A stretch of 64,000 nt of DNA from an uncultured Acidobacteriia bacterium. Its GTDB lineage: Bacteria; Acidobacteriota; Terriglobia; Bryobacterales; Bryobacteraceae. The position numbers and the translations under genes were made by a program. Positions 35,904 through 45,732 of the stretch are shown piece by piece. Each line of letters starts with the position of its first letter. Position 1 is the first letter of the stretch. The notes under the pieces are model-generated. The model had not been told where the DNA came from and made no database searches. It saw only the letters and a program-made list of their open reading frames with translations. The stretch covers positions 124,001 through 188,000 of the forward strand of contig CAIQWJ010000033.1 in assembly GCA_903875575.1 (NCBI GenBank), read 5' to 3'.

Positions 35904-37316
35904 ATGAAATGGATGCTTCGCCACCTGCCCCTCACCTTCCTCGCCATCGCCACCCTCTGCCCCGCGGCGGACACTGGCCATGACTGGCCCCAGTTCGGCT
36001 TCGACGTCGCCAGTTCCAGCGCCTCGCCAGACCCCACCGGCATCACCGCTGCCAACGCCACCTCCCTGGTCCGCCACCAGGTCACCCTTAACGGCACCGT
36101 GGATGCCTCCGCCATCTACCTCCACGGCGTGACCGTCAAAGGCGCGAAGCACAACGTCTTCTTCGTAACCACTCTCTTCGGCAAAACCATCGCCATCGAC
36201 GCCGACCAGGCCGCCGTTCTCTGGGAATTCACTCCCGCCCAGTACGCCACCTGGGACGGCACCCGTCAGATCACCAACAGCACGCCCGTTGCCGACCCCG
36301 ACCGTCTCCACATCTACGCCGCAGCGCCCGATGGTGCCATCCGCAAGCTCGCCATCGAAGACGGCCACGAAGTCTGGTCAACGCCAATCACGCTTCTTCC
36401 TGCGCGCGAAAAGATGGCCTCTCCCCTCAAAGTTTTTCGCAGCCACGTCATCGCCGTCACCGCCGGCTACATCGGCGACCGCCCTCCGTATCAGGGTCAC
36501 GTCGCCATCCTCAACGCTGCCGATGGCAAATTGCTGCACGTCTGGAATTCGCTTTGTAGCGACCGCGCCGTTCTGCTCCAGCCCGATAACTGCCCCGCCA
36601 CCCAATCCGCCATTTGGGGACGTGCCGGTGCCGTGATTGATCCCACTACCGGTAACATATTCGTCGCCACCGGCAATGGCCCGTGGGACGGCAAGACCAA
36701 CTGGGCCGACGCGCTCATCGAACTCGATCCCGATGCCACAAAGATGCTCGGCAACTATACGCCCTCCAACAACGAAGCTCTCCGCGCGCGCGATCTCGAC
36801 ATGGGCTCCGCTTCCCCGGCGCTGCTCGGCGGTGGCTATATCGCACAGGGTGGCAAAGACCGGCTGATCCGAGTGATCAACATCAACGCCATCGCAGGTA
36901 CTGAACCACATGAGAATGACGATCCGCCCAGCGTCCCCACGGCCTCGGGCGGCATGCAGCTTCCCGCCACCGCCGTCTGGCACCACAACACTGACACCTG
37001 GCTGTTCGCCGCCGATGCCGGTGGCACCGCGGCCTGGACCTTCAAAGACGGCAAGCTCTCGCCGGTCTGGAAGAACGCGACAGGCGGCACCAGTCCCGTG
37101 GTGGCCGGCGGCTTGCTGTACGTCTATGACCCGAGGGGTGGCCTCCATATCTACGATGCGGAGACGGGAACCGAGGCGGCCAAACTCGAAGCCGGCGGCG
37201 GACACTGGAACAGCCCGATTGTGGTGGATGGCAGGATCGCACTGCCCGAAGGCGGCTCCAGGGGCCAGGCCGCAGCCAACAGCGTGCTCAATATCTGGAC
37301 TCTGCCCGCAAAGTAA
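35904..37316 (+). CDS. Secreted PQQ-like beta-propeller protein, possibly non-enzymatic
   Basis: The product has 470 residues with signal peptide MKWMLRHLPLTFLAIATLCP. The first motif WPQFGFDVASSSAS and blades such as DQAAVLWEFTPAQ, DGHEVWSTPITL and TGTEAAKLEAGGGHWN show a propeller of the PQQ-binding-like superfamily. The DTHDWD segment found in the three intact enzyme-type paralogues of this window is absent. It may therefore bind without PQQ catalysis or act on a different substrate. It is divergent from the esterase operon across 50 bases. It is followed by the aldo/keto reductase gene after about 90 bases. Confidence 0.82.
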   Translation: MKWMLRHLPLTFLAIATLCPAADTGHDWPQFGFDVASSSASPDPTGITAANATSLVRHQVTLNGTVDASAIYLHGVTVKGAKHNVFFVTTLFGKTIAIDADQAAVLWEFTPAQYATWDGTRQITNSTPVADPDRLHIYAAAPDGAIRKLAIEDGHEVWSTPITLLPAREKMASPLKVFRSHVIAVTAGYIGDRPPYQGHVAILNAADGKLLHVWNSLCSDRAVLLQPDNCPATQSAIWGRAGAVIDPTTGNIFVATGNGPWDGKTNWADALIELDPDATKMLGNYTPSNNEALRARDLDMGSASPALLGGGYIAQGGKDRLIRVININAIAGTEPHENDDPPSVPTASGGMQLPATAVWHHNTDTWLFAADAGGTAAWTFKDGKLSPVWKNATGGTSPVVAGGLLYVYDPRGGLHIYDAETGTEAAKLEAGGGHWNSPIVVDGRIALPEGGSRGQAAANSVLNIWTLPAK

Positions 37317-37396
37317 CTATGGCGGGCAAGAGGATCAGGCAATAGATCGGAAGGTTCGGGATACCGGCATTCCGCCGCTTTCCGCTAACCTCATAA

Positions 37397-38395
<999 letters not shown>

Positions 38396-38397
38396 AC

Positions 38398-38793
38398 ATG
38401 GAAATCAAACGCAACGGATCGCAACCTTCAGGCAAAGGCCCGGCGGATTATTTCACCGGCTCGGTGCGGATAGACCCGCTGATGAAACCACCGGACCCCG
38501 CTCGCGTGGTGGGTGCGTGTGTCACCTTTGAGCCCGGTGCGCGCACCGCGTGGCACACCCACCCGCTCGGTCAGACGCTAATCGTAACCGCCGGCTGCGG
38601 CCGCGCGCAGCGCTGGGGCGGCCCCATCGAAGAAATCCGTCCAGGCGACGTCATCTGGTTCCCGCCCGGCGAGAAACACTGGCACGGAGCCGCGCCGACG
38701 ACCGCGATGACCCACTTCGCCATCCAGGAACAACTGGACGGCAAGACCGTCGACTGGCTGGAGCACGTCACCGACGAACAGTACGACGCCTGA
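38398..38793 (+). CDS. Small single-domain cupin protein
   Basis: The product has 131 residues with no signal peptide. It forms one cupin barrel with the metal motif [20 protein letters not shown] and the second motif [12 protein letters not shown]. Proteins of this size and sequence type are often annotated as carboxymuconolactone-decarboxylase-associated cupins. They frequently pair with aldo/keto reductases, as here. The reaction is unknown; metal binding through three histidines is likely. It lies two bases after the reductase stop. Confidence 0.88.
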   Translation: MEIKRNGSQPSGKGPADYFTGSVRIDPLMKPPDPARVVGACVTFEPGARTAWHTHPLGQTLIVTAGCGRAQRWGGPIEEIRPGDVIWFPPGEKHWHGAAPTTAMTHFAIQEQLDGKTVDWLEHVTDEQYDA

Positions 38794-38852
38794 GTCACCG
38801 ACCAACTGTCCCCCTTTCCAGTTACCCTGCGTTTCGGGATAAACTAAGCCCG

Positions 38853-41504
38853 ATGGATACCTCCAGCGCTTCAGACCGACGAACTTTCCTGCGCCAGACT
38901 GCTGCCGCTGTCGGCGCATCGCAGACCACGGCGCAGGGCGTAACCCCGAACACCGCGGCACAGACACGCACCGTCGCCGCAACTGAGTACCCCCGCGTCT
39001 ACGCCGGCGATCACCTGAAGATGATCGCTTTCCCTCTGGGCGGGGTCGGCGCGGGCAGCATCAGCCTCGGCGGCCGAGGCCAGCTTCGCGACTGGGAAAT
39101 CTTCAACAGGCCCAACAAAGGCTTCGCGCCCAACTACGGATTCCCCGCCATCTGGGCGCAGGCCGGAAACAACACGCCAGTGGCACGCGTGCTGGAATCC
39201 CGCATTCTGCCTCCCTATGAAGGCCAGAGCGGCCTGGGTGCCAACAACGCCCCCGGCCTCTCCCGTCTGGAGTCTGCCCGCTTCATCGGCGAGTATCCGC
39301 TCGCTCGCATCGACTTTGCGGACCCCGCTCTGCCCGTCAAAGTCTCGCTGGAAGCCTTCTCTCCCTTCATCCCGCATGAAGCCGATGAATCCGGCCTTCC
39401 TGTAGCGATTCTCCGCTACCGCGTCACGAACCCTGGCGCCACCAAGGCCTCCGTTTCCATCGCGTTCTCCATCGACAACCCGATGAAGGGGCAGAACCAG
39501 CCGCTGGCCAGCAGCACTCTGACCGGCGTCCTGATGAACAGCCCCACTGAATTAGCGGAACAGGACCCCATGCGCGGTGAGTTCATCCTCTGCGCGATCA
39601 ACACCGCCGGCACCCGCACCGACGTCTGGCGCGGCTGGCCCCAGGGCCGCTGGTGGAATTCGCCCATGCAGTTCTGGGACGATTTTTCCGACGACGGCCA
39701 ACTCGCCGCACAGCCCGAACCCCACAACGCAGTCGGTGTACTTTGCCTGCAGCGCAGCATCGCGCCCGCTGCGTCGGCGGAGTTCACTTTTCTGCTGGCG
39801 TGGCGGTTCCCCAACCGCACTCCCGATTGGTGCGGCTGGAAAGCCCCAAAAGATCAGGGCAAGACGGTCATCGGCAATCACTATTGCACCCGCTTTCCCA
39901 CCGCACTGGCCGCCGCGGAATACGCCGCCGCCAATCTGAAGCGACTGGAAGGCCAGACGCGCGCCTTCGCACAGGCCTTCCGCGCCAGCACGCTGCCGGC
40001 GGTCGTGAAAGAGGCCGCCAGCGCCAATCTTTCCACGCTCGCCAGCACGGTCTGCTTCCGCACCGCAGACGGCGAGTTCCATGGCTTCGAGGGCGTGAAT
40101 GATCGCAGCGGCTGCTGCTTCGGCAGTTGCACCCACGTCTGGAATTACGAAAGCGCCACCCCGCACCTCTTCCCGTCGCTGGCCCGGTCGCTACGCGCCG
40201 CGTCTTTCGGATATTCCATGGAAGATTCCGGTGCCATGAACTTCCGCCAGGTGTTGCCCGATGGCTTTGAGCGCTCCGGCTTTGCCGCAGCAGATGGCCA
40301 GATGGGCCAGATCGTCCACGCTTATCTCGATTGGTCATTGTCTGGAGACACCGTCTGGCTGCGGCAGATGTGGCCCCGCATCAAAAAGGGCATCGAGTTC
40401 GCCTGGGTGCCGGGTGGCTGGGATGCCAACAAAGACGGCGTGCTGGAAGGCGTACAACACAACACTTACGATGTGGAGTTTTACGGTCCAAATCCGATGT
40501 GCGGTGTTTACTATCTTGCGGCACTGCGCGCGGGCGAGGAAATGGCGCGTGCCGTTGGCGACTCCGCGTCGGCTACGGAATACCGGCGCCTGTTCGAATC
40601 CGGACGCGCGTGGATCGACGCCAACCTCTTCAACGGCGAGTTCTACATTCAGAAAATCCAGGGTTTTCCGAAAGACAAGATCGCAGGTTCGCTTCGCAGC
40701 ACCATGGGGGCCGATGACACCGAACACCCGGAGTACCAATTGGGCGAAGGCTGTCTGGTCGATCAACTGGTCGGCCAGTATCTGGCTGAAGTCGCCGGCC
40801 TGGGACCGCTGGTGTCGCCGGAGAACGTCGCGAAAACTCTCCGATCGATTTACCGCTATAACTACAAACGCTCTTTGGCGAACCACGATACCGTGCAGCG
40901 GACCTTTGCTCTCAACAATGAAGCGGCCATGGTGATCTGCGATTACGGGAAGGCGCAGCGCCCGCGCATTCCCTTCCCCTACTACGCGGAAGTCATGACA
41001 GGTTTCGAATACTCCACCGCCACCCACATGATCTTCGCCGGCATGGTGAAGGAAGGCGTGGAGTGCATCGGCAACATCCGCGCCCGCTATGACGGCGAGA
41101 AGCGCAATCCCTGGGACGAAGCCGAGTGCGGCCACCACTACGCGCGCGCCATGGCAGCATGGACCGGAGTTCTCGCGCTCAGCGGCTTCCGTTATCACGG
41201 CCCCACGGGCAAAGTCACCGCCGTTCCCCGTATGCAACGGGATCGCTTCAGCTGCTTCTGGTCCACCGCGACAGGTTGGGGAACTTTCTCAATTGGTGCC
41301 GGCCTCGAAATCAAAATTCTTCACGGCACGCTATCCTGCGGCTCCTGCGAGTTTCTGTCCGCCGGAACCAAAGGCCAGGCAACCATGGATGGTAAACCAG
41401 TCGCCCACCGGGTGGTTCGCGATGCCACTCGTGCCGTCTTTCATTTCGATACTCCCATCACCCTGACCGAGGGCAGCGTACTGAAGCTCGCGACCTCCGT
41501 TTGA
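38853..41504 (+). CDS. Tat-exported GH116-family glycoside hydrolase
   Basis: The product has 883 residues. The start is the ATG at 38853, where the product MDTSSASDRRTFLRQTAAAV begins with a twin-arginine signal; the open frame extends upstream into the cupin gene without a site. The N-terminal domain (FPLGGVGAGSISLGGRGQLR, DWEIFNRPNKGF) and the C-terminal six-hairpin catalytic domain (CTHVWNYESATPHLFPSLAR, HNTYDVEFYGPNPMCG, CLVDQLVGQYLAEV) match GH116, the family of non-lysosomal glucosylceramidase and microbial beta-glucosidases/xylosidases. I do not assign the catalytic pair with certainty. Exported GH116 members act on short beta-glucosides. The next gene overlaps its stop by four bases. 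Confidence 0.9.
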   Translation: MDTSSASDRRTFLRQTAAAVGASQTTAQGVTPNTAAQTRTVAATEYPRVYAGDHLKMIAFPLGGVGAGSISLGGRGQLRDWEIFNRPNKGFAPNYGFPAIWAQAGNNTPVARVLESRILPPYEGQSGLGANNAPGLSRLESARFIGEYPLARIDFADPALPVKVSLEAFSPFIPHEADESGLPVAILRYRVTNPGATKASVSIAFSIDNPMKGQNQPLASSTLTGVLMNSPTELAEQDPMRGEFILCAINTAGTRTDVWRGWPQGRWWNSPMQFWDDFSDDGQLAAQPEPHNAVGVLCLQRSIAPAASAEFTFLLAWRFPNRTPDWCGWKAPKDQGKTVIGNHYCTRFPTALAAAEYAAANLKRLEGQTRAFAQAFRASTLPAVVKEAASANLSTLASTVCFRTADGEFHGFEGVNDRSGCCFGSCTHVWNYESATPHLFPSLARSLRAASFGYSMEDSGAMNFRQVLPDGFERSGFAAADGQMGQIVHAYLDWSLSGDTVWLRQMWPRIKKGIEFAWVPGGWDANKDGVLEGVQHNTYDVEFYGPNPMCGVYYLAALRAGEEMARAVGDSASATEYRRLFESGRAWIDANLFNGEFYIQKIQGFPKDKIAGSLRSTMGADDTEHPEYQLGEGCLVDQLVGQYLAEVAGLGPLVSPENVAKTLRSIYRYNYKRSLANHDTVQRTFALNNEAAMVICDYGKAQRPRIPFPYYAEVMTGFEYSTATHMIFAGMVKEGVECIGNIRARYDGEKRNPWDEAECGHHYARAMAAWTGVLALSGFRYHGPTGKVTAVPRMQRDRFSCFWSTATGWGTFSIGAGLEIKILHGTLSCGSCEFLSAGTKGQATMDGKPVAHRVVRDATRAVFHFDTPITLTEGSVLKLATSV

Positions 41505-42556
41505 TCAGTCGGCCGCACCTGGTGATCGTGGGTGGCTTTCTGGGCGCTGGAAAAACCACGCTGATTCTGGCGGCCGCGCGCCTTCTGGCGGAACGCGGCC
41601 TGCGCAGCGCCATCATCCTCAATGACCAGAGCGATACCCTGGTCGATACCGAACTCGCCCTCGCTGGCGGCTTCGAAGCAGGCGAAGTAACCGGCGGCTG
41701 CTTCTGCTGCCGCTTCTCAGAGCTCATCCGTATCGCCGAGCAACTCCGCGAACACTCGCCCCATGTCATTTTCGCCGAACCCGTCGGCAGTTGCACCGAT
41801 CTATCGGCCACTATTCTGCACCCGATTCAGGATGCATATCAGCAGTCATTCCAGCTTGTGGCACTGACCGTCTTAGTCGATCCCGCTCGCGCCGCGGACC
41901 TGCAGAACCCGGACGTGGCGTTCCTCTTCCACAAACAACTGGAAGAGGCCGATGTCGTCTGCTTCACGAAGTCTGATCTCTATCCCAACCCGTCATCCTT
42001 GCCGCTTGCCCGGACACGTCAACTCAGCGCAAAGACAGGCCAGGGCATCAGCGCGTGGCTCGATGAAATCATGTCAGGCAGTCTGCCTCTCAGCGGCGCG
42101 ACGCTCGATATCGATTACAAACGTTACGCCCAGGCAGAGGCCGCTCTGGCGTGGCTCAACGCCGATGTCCATATCGAATGCGATCCGCCCCGCTCTCCCG
42201 CCATGCTGCTGGGGCCCCTACTCGACGAACTCGACCGCGCTCTCACGCAGCACGGAATTTCCATCGTGCATCTGAAGGCGCTGGATCAGACCGAGACCGG
42301 AACCCTCAAAGCCGCAATATGCACCAATGGCTCGGAACCCGCGGTGGAGGGCGCGCTCGATGCCTCACCAGCCACACACCACCATCTCTTGCTCAATTTA
42401 CGGGCTGCGTCAGATCCGGCTCCGGTCCAGGCGATTGTGGCACGCGCAGTCGCGAATCTCCAGGGCACTGCTTCCGGCCTTCGCCTTCGTTGCTTCAGCC
42501 CCGCGCCGCCAAAACCCGAACGTCGATACCGCCCCGGAAGTGAGAGAATACCTTGA
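41501..42556 (+). CDS. CobW/COG0523-type GTPase (metal-insertion or chaperone family)
   Basis: The product has 351 residues if it starts at the TTG overlapping the GH116 stop (TTGA); the Walker A motif GGFLGAGKTT begins at residue 11, so the start cannot be much later. The metal-binding motif GGCFCC (CxCC) and the guanine-specificity motif TKSD are present. The C-terminal domain is shortened and ends in a basic tail. The family delivers zinc, cobalt or other metals to target proteins. Coupling to a GH116 glycosidase gene is unusual, since such enzymes are not known to need a dedicated chaperone. The target may be elsewhere. Confidence 0.87.
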   Translation: MISRPHLVIVGGFLGAGKTTLILAAARLLAERGLRSAIILNDQSDTLVDTELALAGGFEAGEVTGGCFCCRFSELIRIAEQLREHSPHVIFAEPVGSCTDLSATILHPIQDAYQQSFQLVALTVLVDPARAADLQNPDVAFLFHKQLEEADVVCFTKSDLYPNPSSLPLARTRQLSAKTGQGISAWLDEIMSGSLPLSGATLDIDYKRYAQAEAALAWLNADVHIECDPPRSPAMLLGPLLDELDRALTQHGISIVHLKALDQTETGTLKAAICTNGSEPAVEGALDASPATHHHLLLNLRAASDPAPVQAIVARAVANLQGTASGLRLRCFSPAPPKPERRYRPGSERIP

Positions 42557-42572
42557 GACCAGCGAGCGAATC

Positions 42573-42734
42573 CTGAACAGACGAAACTTCATCCAGACCG
42601 CCGCATCCACGGCACTCGCATCGGCGCTGCCCCCACTTCCAGGGGCACCCGTCAAACCCCGATGGAACGTGCTCTTCGTCTTACTGGATGATCTTGGCTG
42701 GCATGACCTCGGGCCCTACGGCAATCATTTCTAG
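42573..42734 (+). pseudogene. N-terminal remnant of an exported sulfatase
   Basis: About 53 codons remain. They read NRRNFIQTAASTALASALPP (twin-arginine signal) and then WNVLFVLLDDLGWHDLGPYG, which is the start of the sulfatase domain with its paired metal-binding aspartates. A stop follows at once and the cysteine signature region is missing. There is no ATG start in frame, only a CTG at 42573. It lies in a short gap between the CobW gene and the next gene, so the rest of the gene was deleted. Confidence 0.8.
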
Positions 42735-42758
42735 AGTTTCTAGCCAACCCCACTGAAA

Positions 42759-43895
42759 ATGTCACTTATATCCCCGCTCGAAGCAATCTCCCGGCGCAGT
42801 TTCCTGCTTGCCACGGCGGCCACCCTATCCGCCGTCGAGCCGGTGATGAGCGCGCCAGATACAGATGGCACGCTCCTTATCCGCGGCCAACGCACCTTCC
42901 TGCACGGCCTCTACCAACTCCCCAACTGCCCCGACCCCTTGCGGGCCGCAGCCGACGCAGGCTTCCACGTAGTACACGGCGAAAACGCCGCCGATCTCGA
43001 CGCGGCCGCCACTCTCGGCATGTACCGCTGGCTGACCGCGGGTTCCACACCGGCGCGAATCACCACGTTGGCTCAACAATTCCGCACGCATCCCGGCCTG
43101 CTCTTCTGGGAAACGGAAGACGAGCCAGCCTGGCAGTGGAACAAGCCGGGCCCGCGCACCAAACCAGACGTGATTCGCGCCGCCGCTGGGCTGCTGCGCA
43201 AACTCGACCCCACGCGCGCCGTCTACCTCAATCACGCGCCCACTGGCTCTGTCTCTTCCCTGCGCCAGTACAACCCAGGCAGCGACATTCTGGGCACCGA
43301 CATCTACCCCGTCATCCCGCCCGGCATCCGCACCATGTATGGGCTCTTTCCAACCGGCCGTCAGGGTGACCTGCCCGATACGACCATCAGCCAGGTGGGC
43401 CGCTACATGGACAAACTGCGTGCCGTGGCCGGTCCGCGTCGCAGCGCCTTCATGGTGCTCCAGGCCTTCGCGTGGGAGAACCTTCGGTCAAAGGATCAGG
43501 ATGCGAAAATGGTCCTCTATCCCACCCGCGCGGAACTCCGCTTCATGGCCTTCCACAGCATTGTGCGCGGCGCTAACGGCCTCCTGTGGTTTGGTCTGCA
43601 CTACACTCCGGCGGGCATTCCGCTCTGGGATGACCTGGCCGCGCTGACCCGCGAACTCCGCACGCTCGATTCCGAACTCGCCGCGCCTCCGCTGAAGTTC
43701 CACGCAAAAGCCGGCATCGAATACCACGGTCCGGGGCAAATCGAATGGCTCGCGAAACCCTCTGCCAATGGCCCAGTGGTCCTGGCTGTCAACACGGAGC
43801 CGAAACCTGTGGATGCCACTTTCCACGGTGTCTTCGCCACTCCGCGACGCGAACAAATTGAGCCCTGCGGAGTGCGCATTCTTCGGCAGCAGTAG
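42759..43895 (+). CDS. Exported glycosidase-like TIM-barrel protein
   Basis: The product has 378 residues. MSLISPLEAISRRSFLLATA is a twin-arginine signal. The mature part has the look of a glycoside-hydrolase barrel: FLHGLYQLPNCPDPLRAAAD near the start, LLFWETEDEPAWQWNKPG with candidate carboxylates, SDILGTDIYPVIPPG, and a late RGANGLLWFGLHY. A small C-terminal beta domain follows (GPVVLAVNTEPKPVDATFHG). Such proteins resemble GH2/GH42-like hydrolases but I cannot assign a family. It follows the sulfatase remnant after 24 bases and may once have formed an operon with it. Confidence 0.78.
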   Translation: MSLISPLEAISRRSFLLATAATLSAVEPVMSAPDTDGTLLIRGQRTFLHGLYQLPNCPDPLRAAADAGFHVVHGENAADLDAAATLGMYRWLTAGSTPARITTLAQQFRTHPGLLFWETEDEPAWQWNKPGPRTKPDVIRAAAGLLRKLDPTRAVYLNHAPTGSVSSLRQYNPGSDILGTDIYPVIPPGIRTMYGLFPTGRQGDLPDTTISQVGRYMDKLRAVAGPRRSAFMVLQAFAWENLRSKDQDAKMVLYPTRAELRFMAFHSIVRGANGLLWFGLHYTPAGIPLWDDLAALTRELRTLDSELAAPPLKFHAKAGIEYHGPGQIEWLAKPSANGPVVLAVNTEPKPVDATFHGVFATPRREQIEPCGVRILRQQ

Positions 43896-43988
43896 TTCAG
43901 GGCAGCACTTTCAGCACTGCCGCACTCAGACATGATTTTGATATCCTCCAATACGGACGCAACAATCAACCCAGCGAGGCAATGACCC

Positions 43989-44948
43989 ATGACGACGAGA
44001 CCCTTAGGTAAGACCGGACTTCAGGTTCCGCCCATCATGCTGGGTGGCAACGTCTTTGGCTGGACGCTCAATGAAGCCGACTCCTTTCGCATCCTCGACG
44101 CCGCTTTCGACGCCGGCCTGACCTTCATCGACACGGCAGACATCTACTCCACGTGGGTTCCCGGCAACAAGGGCGGCGAATCTGAAACGATCATCGGCAA
44201 CTGGCTGGCCCGCACCGGGAAACGCAATCAGGTCACCCTCGCCACCAAACTCGGTATGGATATGGGCGAAGGCCGACAGGGCTTGTCGCCGCTATACATG
44301 GAAAAGGCGGTGGAGGACTCGCTGCGCCGCCTGCAAACCGATCACATCGATCTCTATCAGGCCCACCAGGACGACCCCAACACGCCCCTCGAAGACACCC
44401 TGGCGGCGTTCACCGTCCTCATCCAGAAGGGCAAAGTTCGCTTCATCGGAGCATCAAACTATACCGGTGCACGGCTAAAAGCCGCCATGGACGCGAGCGC
44501 ACACGGCGGCCTTGCCAGCTACCAGACCCTTCAGCCGCATTACAACATGATGGAGCGGCAGAAATACGAGTCGGACCTGGCACCGGTTGTTGCGGAATAC
44601 GGCCTAGGCGTCATCCCCTATTTCTCTCTGGCGTGTGGCTTTCTGACGGGTAAGTACCGGAAGGCGGCCGATCTCGAAGGCAAAGCGCGCGGCGGCGGCG
44701 CGGGCCAGTATCTGAATGATCGCGGTCGTGCCGTTCTGGCTGCTCTGGATGCCGTTTCAGCCGACTATCAATCGACTCCGGCGCGCGTCGCGCTGGCATG
44801 GCTGATGACTCGCCCGAACGTGACGGCGCCAATCACGAGTGCGACGAAGATTGAGCATCTGACAGACTTCGCGGAGGCAACAAGACTGACGCTCAGTCAG
44901 GACACAATCGATCAACTCACTGCAGCAAGCACTCCAGCAGAGAGTTAA
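43989..44948 (+). CDS. Aldo/keto reductase
   Basis: The product has 319 residues. Motifs in order: PIMLGGNVFGWTLNEADSFR, FIDTADIYSTWVPGNKGGES with the catalytic Asp and Tyr, VTLATKLGMDMGEG with Lys, and the substrate-loop QAHQDDPNTPLEDTLAAF. The C-terminal NTD-binding signature ITSATKIEHL is present. It belongs to the YajO/AKR11-12-like group of NADPH-dependent cytoplasmic reductases, a different subtype from the one at 37406. Its 3' end overlaps the converging hydrolase gene by 32 bases. The substrate is unknown. Confidence 0.93.
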   Translation: MTTRPLGKTGLQVPPIMLGGNVFGWTLNEADSFRILDAAFDAGLTFIDTADIYSTWVPGNKGGESETIIGNWLARTGKRNQVTLATKLGMDMGEGRQGLSPLYMEKAVEDSLRRLQTDHIDLYQAHQDDPNTPLEDTLAAFTVLIQKGKVRFIGASNYTGARLKAAMDASAHGGLASYQTLQPHYNMMERQKYESDLAPVVAEYGLGVIPYFSLACGFLTGKYRKAADLEGKARGGGAGQYLNDRGRAVLAALDAVSADYQSTPARVALAWLMTRPNVTAPITSATKIEHLTDFAEATRLTLSQDTIDQLTAASTPAES

Positions 44949-45732
44949 ACCGTTCGGCAGCCTCGTAAGTCACCCAGTGACCGACACCTTCGATCAGCCG
45001 GAAGTCCACATCGGGCCGCACGGCGCGAAAGAAATCCTCGCGCTCCTGCAGATAAGGCCACGCGATAGCGTCGCGCTCACCATACACAACGCGGAGCGGG
45101 CATTCGATATTCCGCCTCTCCAGGATGTCGCGAAGCGCCGCGGGCGTCATGACGTCTCCACTGAACACCCGCGCGTGATCGCTGTTGAAGGCCTGAATCT
45201 CCAGAGCGAGATCGTCAATGCGCGCCGGATCGGCAAACATCAGCGCACTGAGATTCTGCCGATGAGCCTCCAGACGCGTCGCACCCATCTTGTCCCTGAC
45301 TTTCACATAAGGAATCGGACTGCGCGACAGGCCCAGCCCGCCAGCGCCAACGAACGTCAGGGAACGAACGCGGCCAGGTGAGGCAGTGGCAACGTGTCCC
45401 GCCACCACGGCACCGAAAGAGAAGCCCACGAGGTCGTAATCAGCCCCCGCGCCCAACAGGGCATCGATGCCGTTCGCGACGACGGCCGCGATCGTCCAAA
45501 TGTCGCCACCTGATGGGAGAAGAGACGATTCGCCCATACCAGGAAGGTCGGGGACCAGCACAAGATGACGCTGCGCCAGTGCTTCAATATTGAGCACCCA
45601 GTGACGCCAGGAACCCGTACCACCATGCAGCAAAACGAGCGGTGAACCCGCGCCCCACGCGCGCCAAACCACGTGCCCGTCGCCGCAGGGAGTCAGGTAA
45701 CGCTGACTGGCAGCCTCAAGCCGACGCAGCAT
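44917..45732 (-). CDS. Alpha/beta hydrolase (MhpC-like)
   Basis: The product has 271 residues with no signal peptide. HGGTGSWRHW carries the oxyanion hole, VPDLPGMGES the typical strand 4 segment, LVGFSFGAVVAGH the nucleophile elbow, and IEGVGHWVTYEA the histidine. This is the architecture of C-C bond hydrolases and lactonases of aromatic meta-cleavage pathways as well as of many esterases. Its start overlaps the MFS stop by 17 bases, and the MFS start overlaps the TPP enzyme, so three genes are coupled. Degradation of an organic acid or aromatic compound is the likely context. Confidence 0.88.
   Translation of the reverse strand: MLRRLEAASQRYLTPCGDGHVVWRAWGAGSPLVLLHGGTGSWRHWVLNIEALAQRHLVLVPDLPGMGESSLLPSGGDIWTIAAVVANGIDALLGAGADYDLVGFSFGAVVAGHVATASPGRVRSLTFVGAGGLGLSRSPIPYVKVRDKMGATRLEAHRQNLSALMFADPARIDDLALEIQAFNSDHARVFSGDVMTPAALRDILERRNIECPLRVVYGERDAIAWPYLQEREDFFRAVRPDVDFRLIEGVGHWVTYEAAERFNSLLECLLQ

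Noticed and set aside
38550-38852. 5' extension of the GH116 gene into the cupin gene
   Set aside because: It overlaps a well-supported cupin gene and places 101 residues before the twin-arginine signal.
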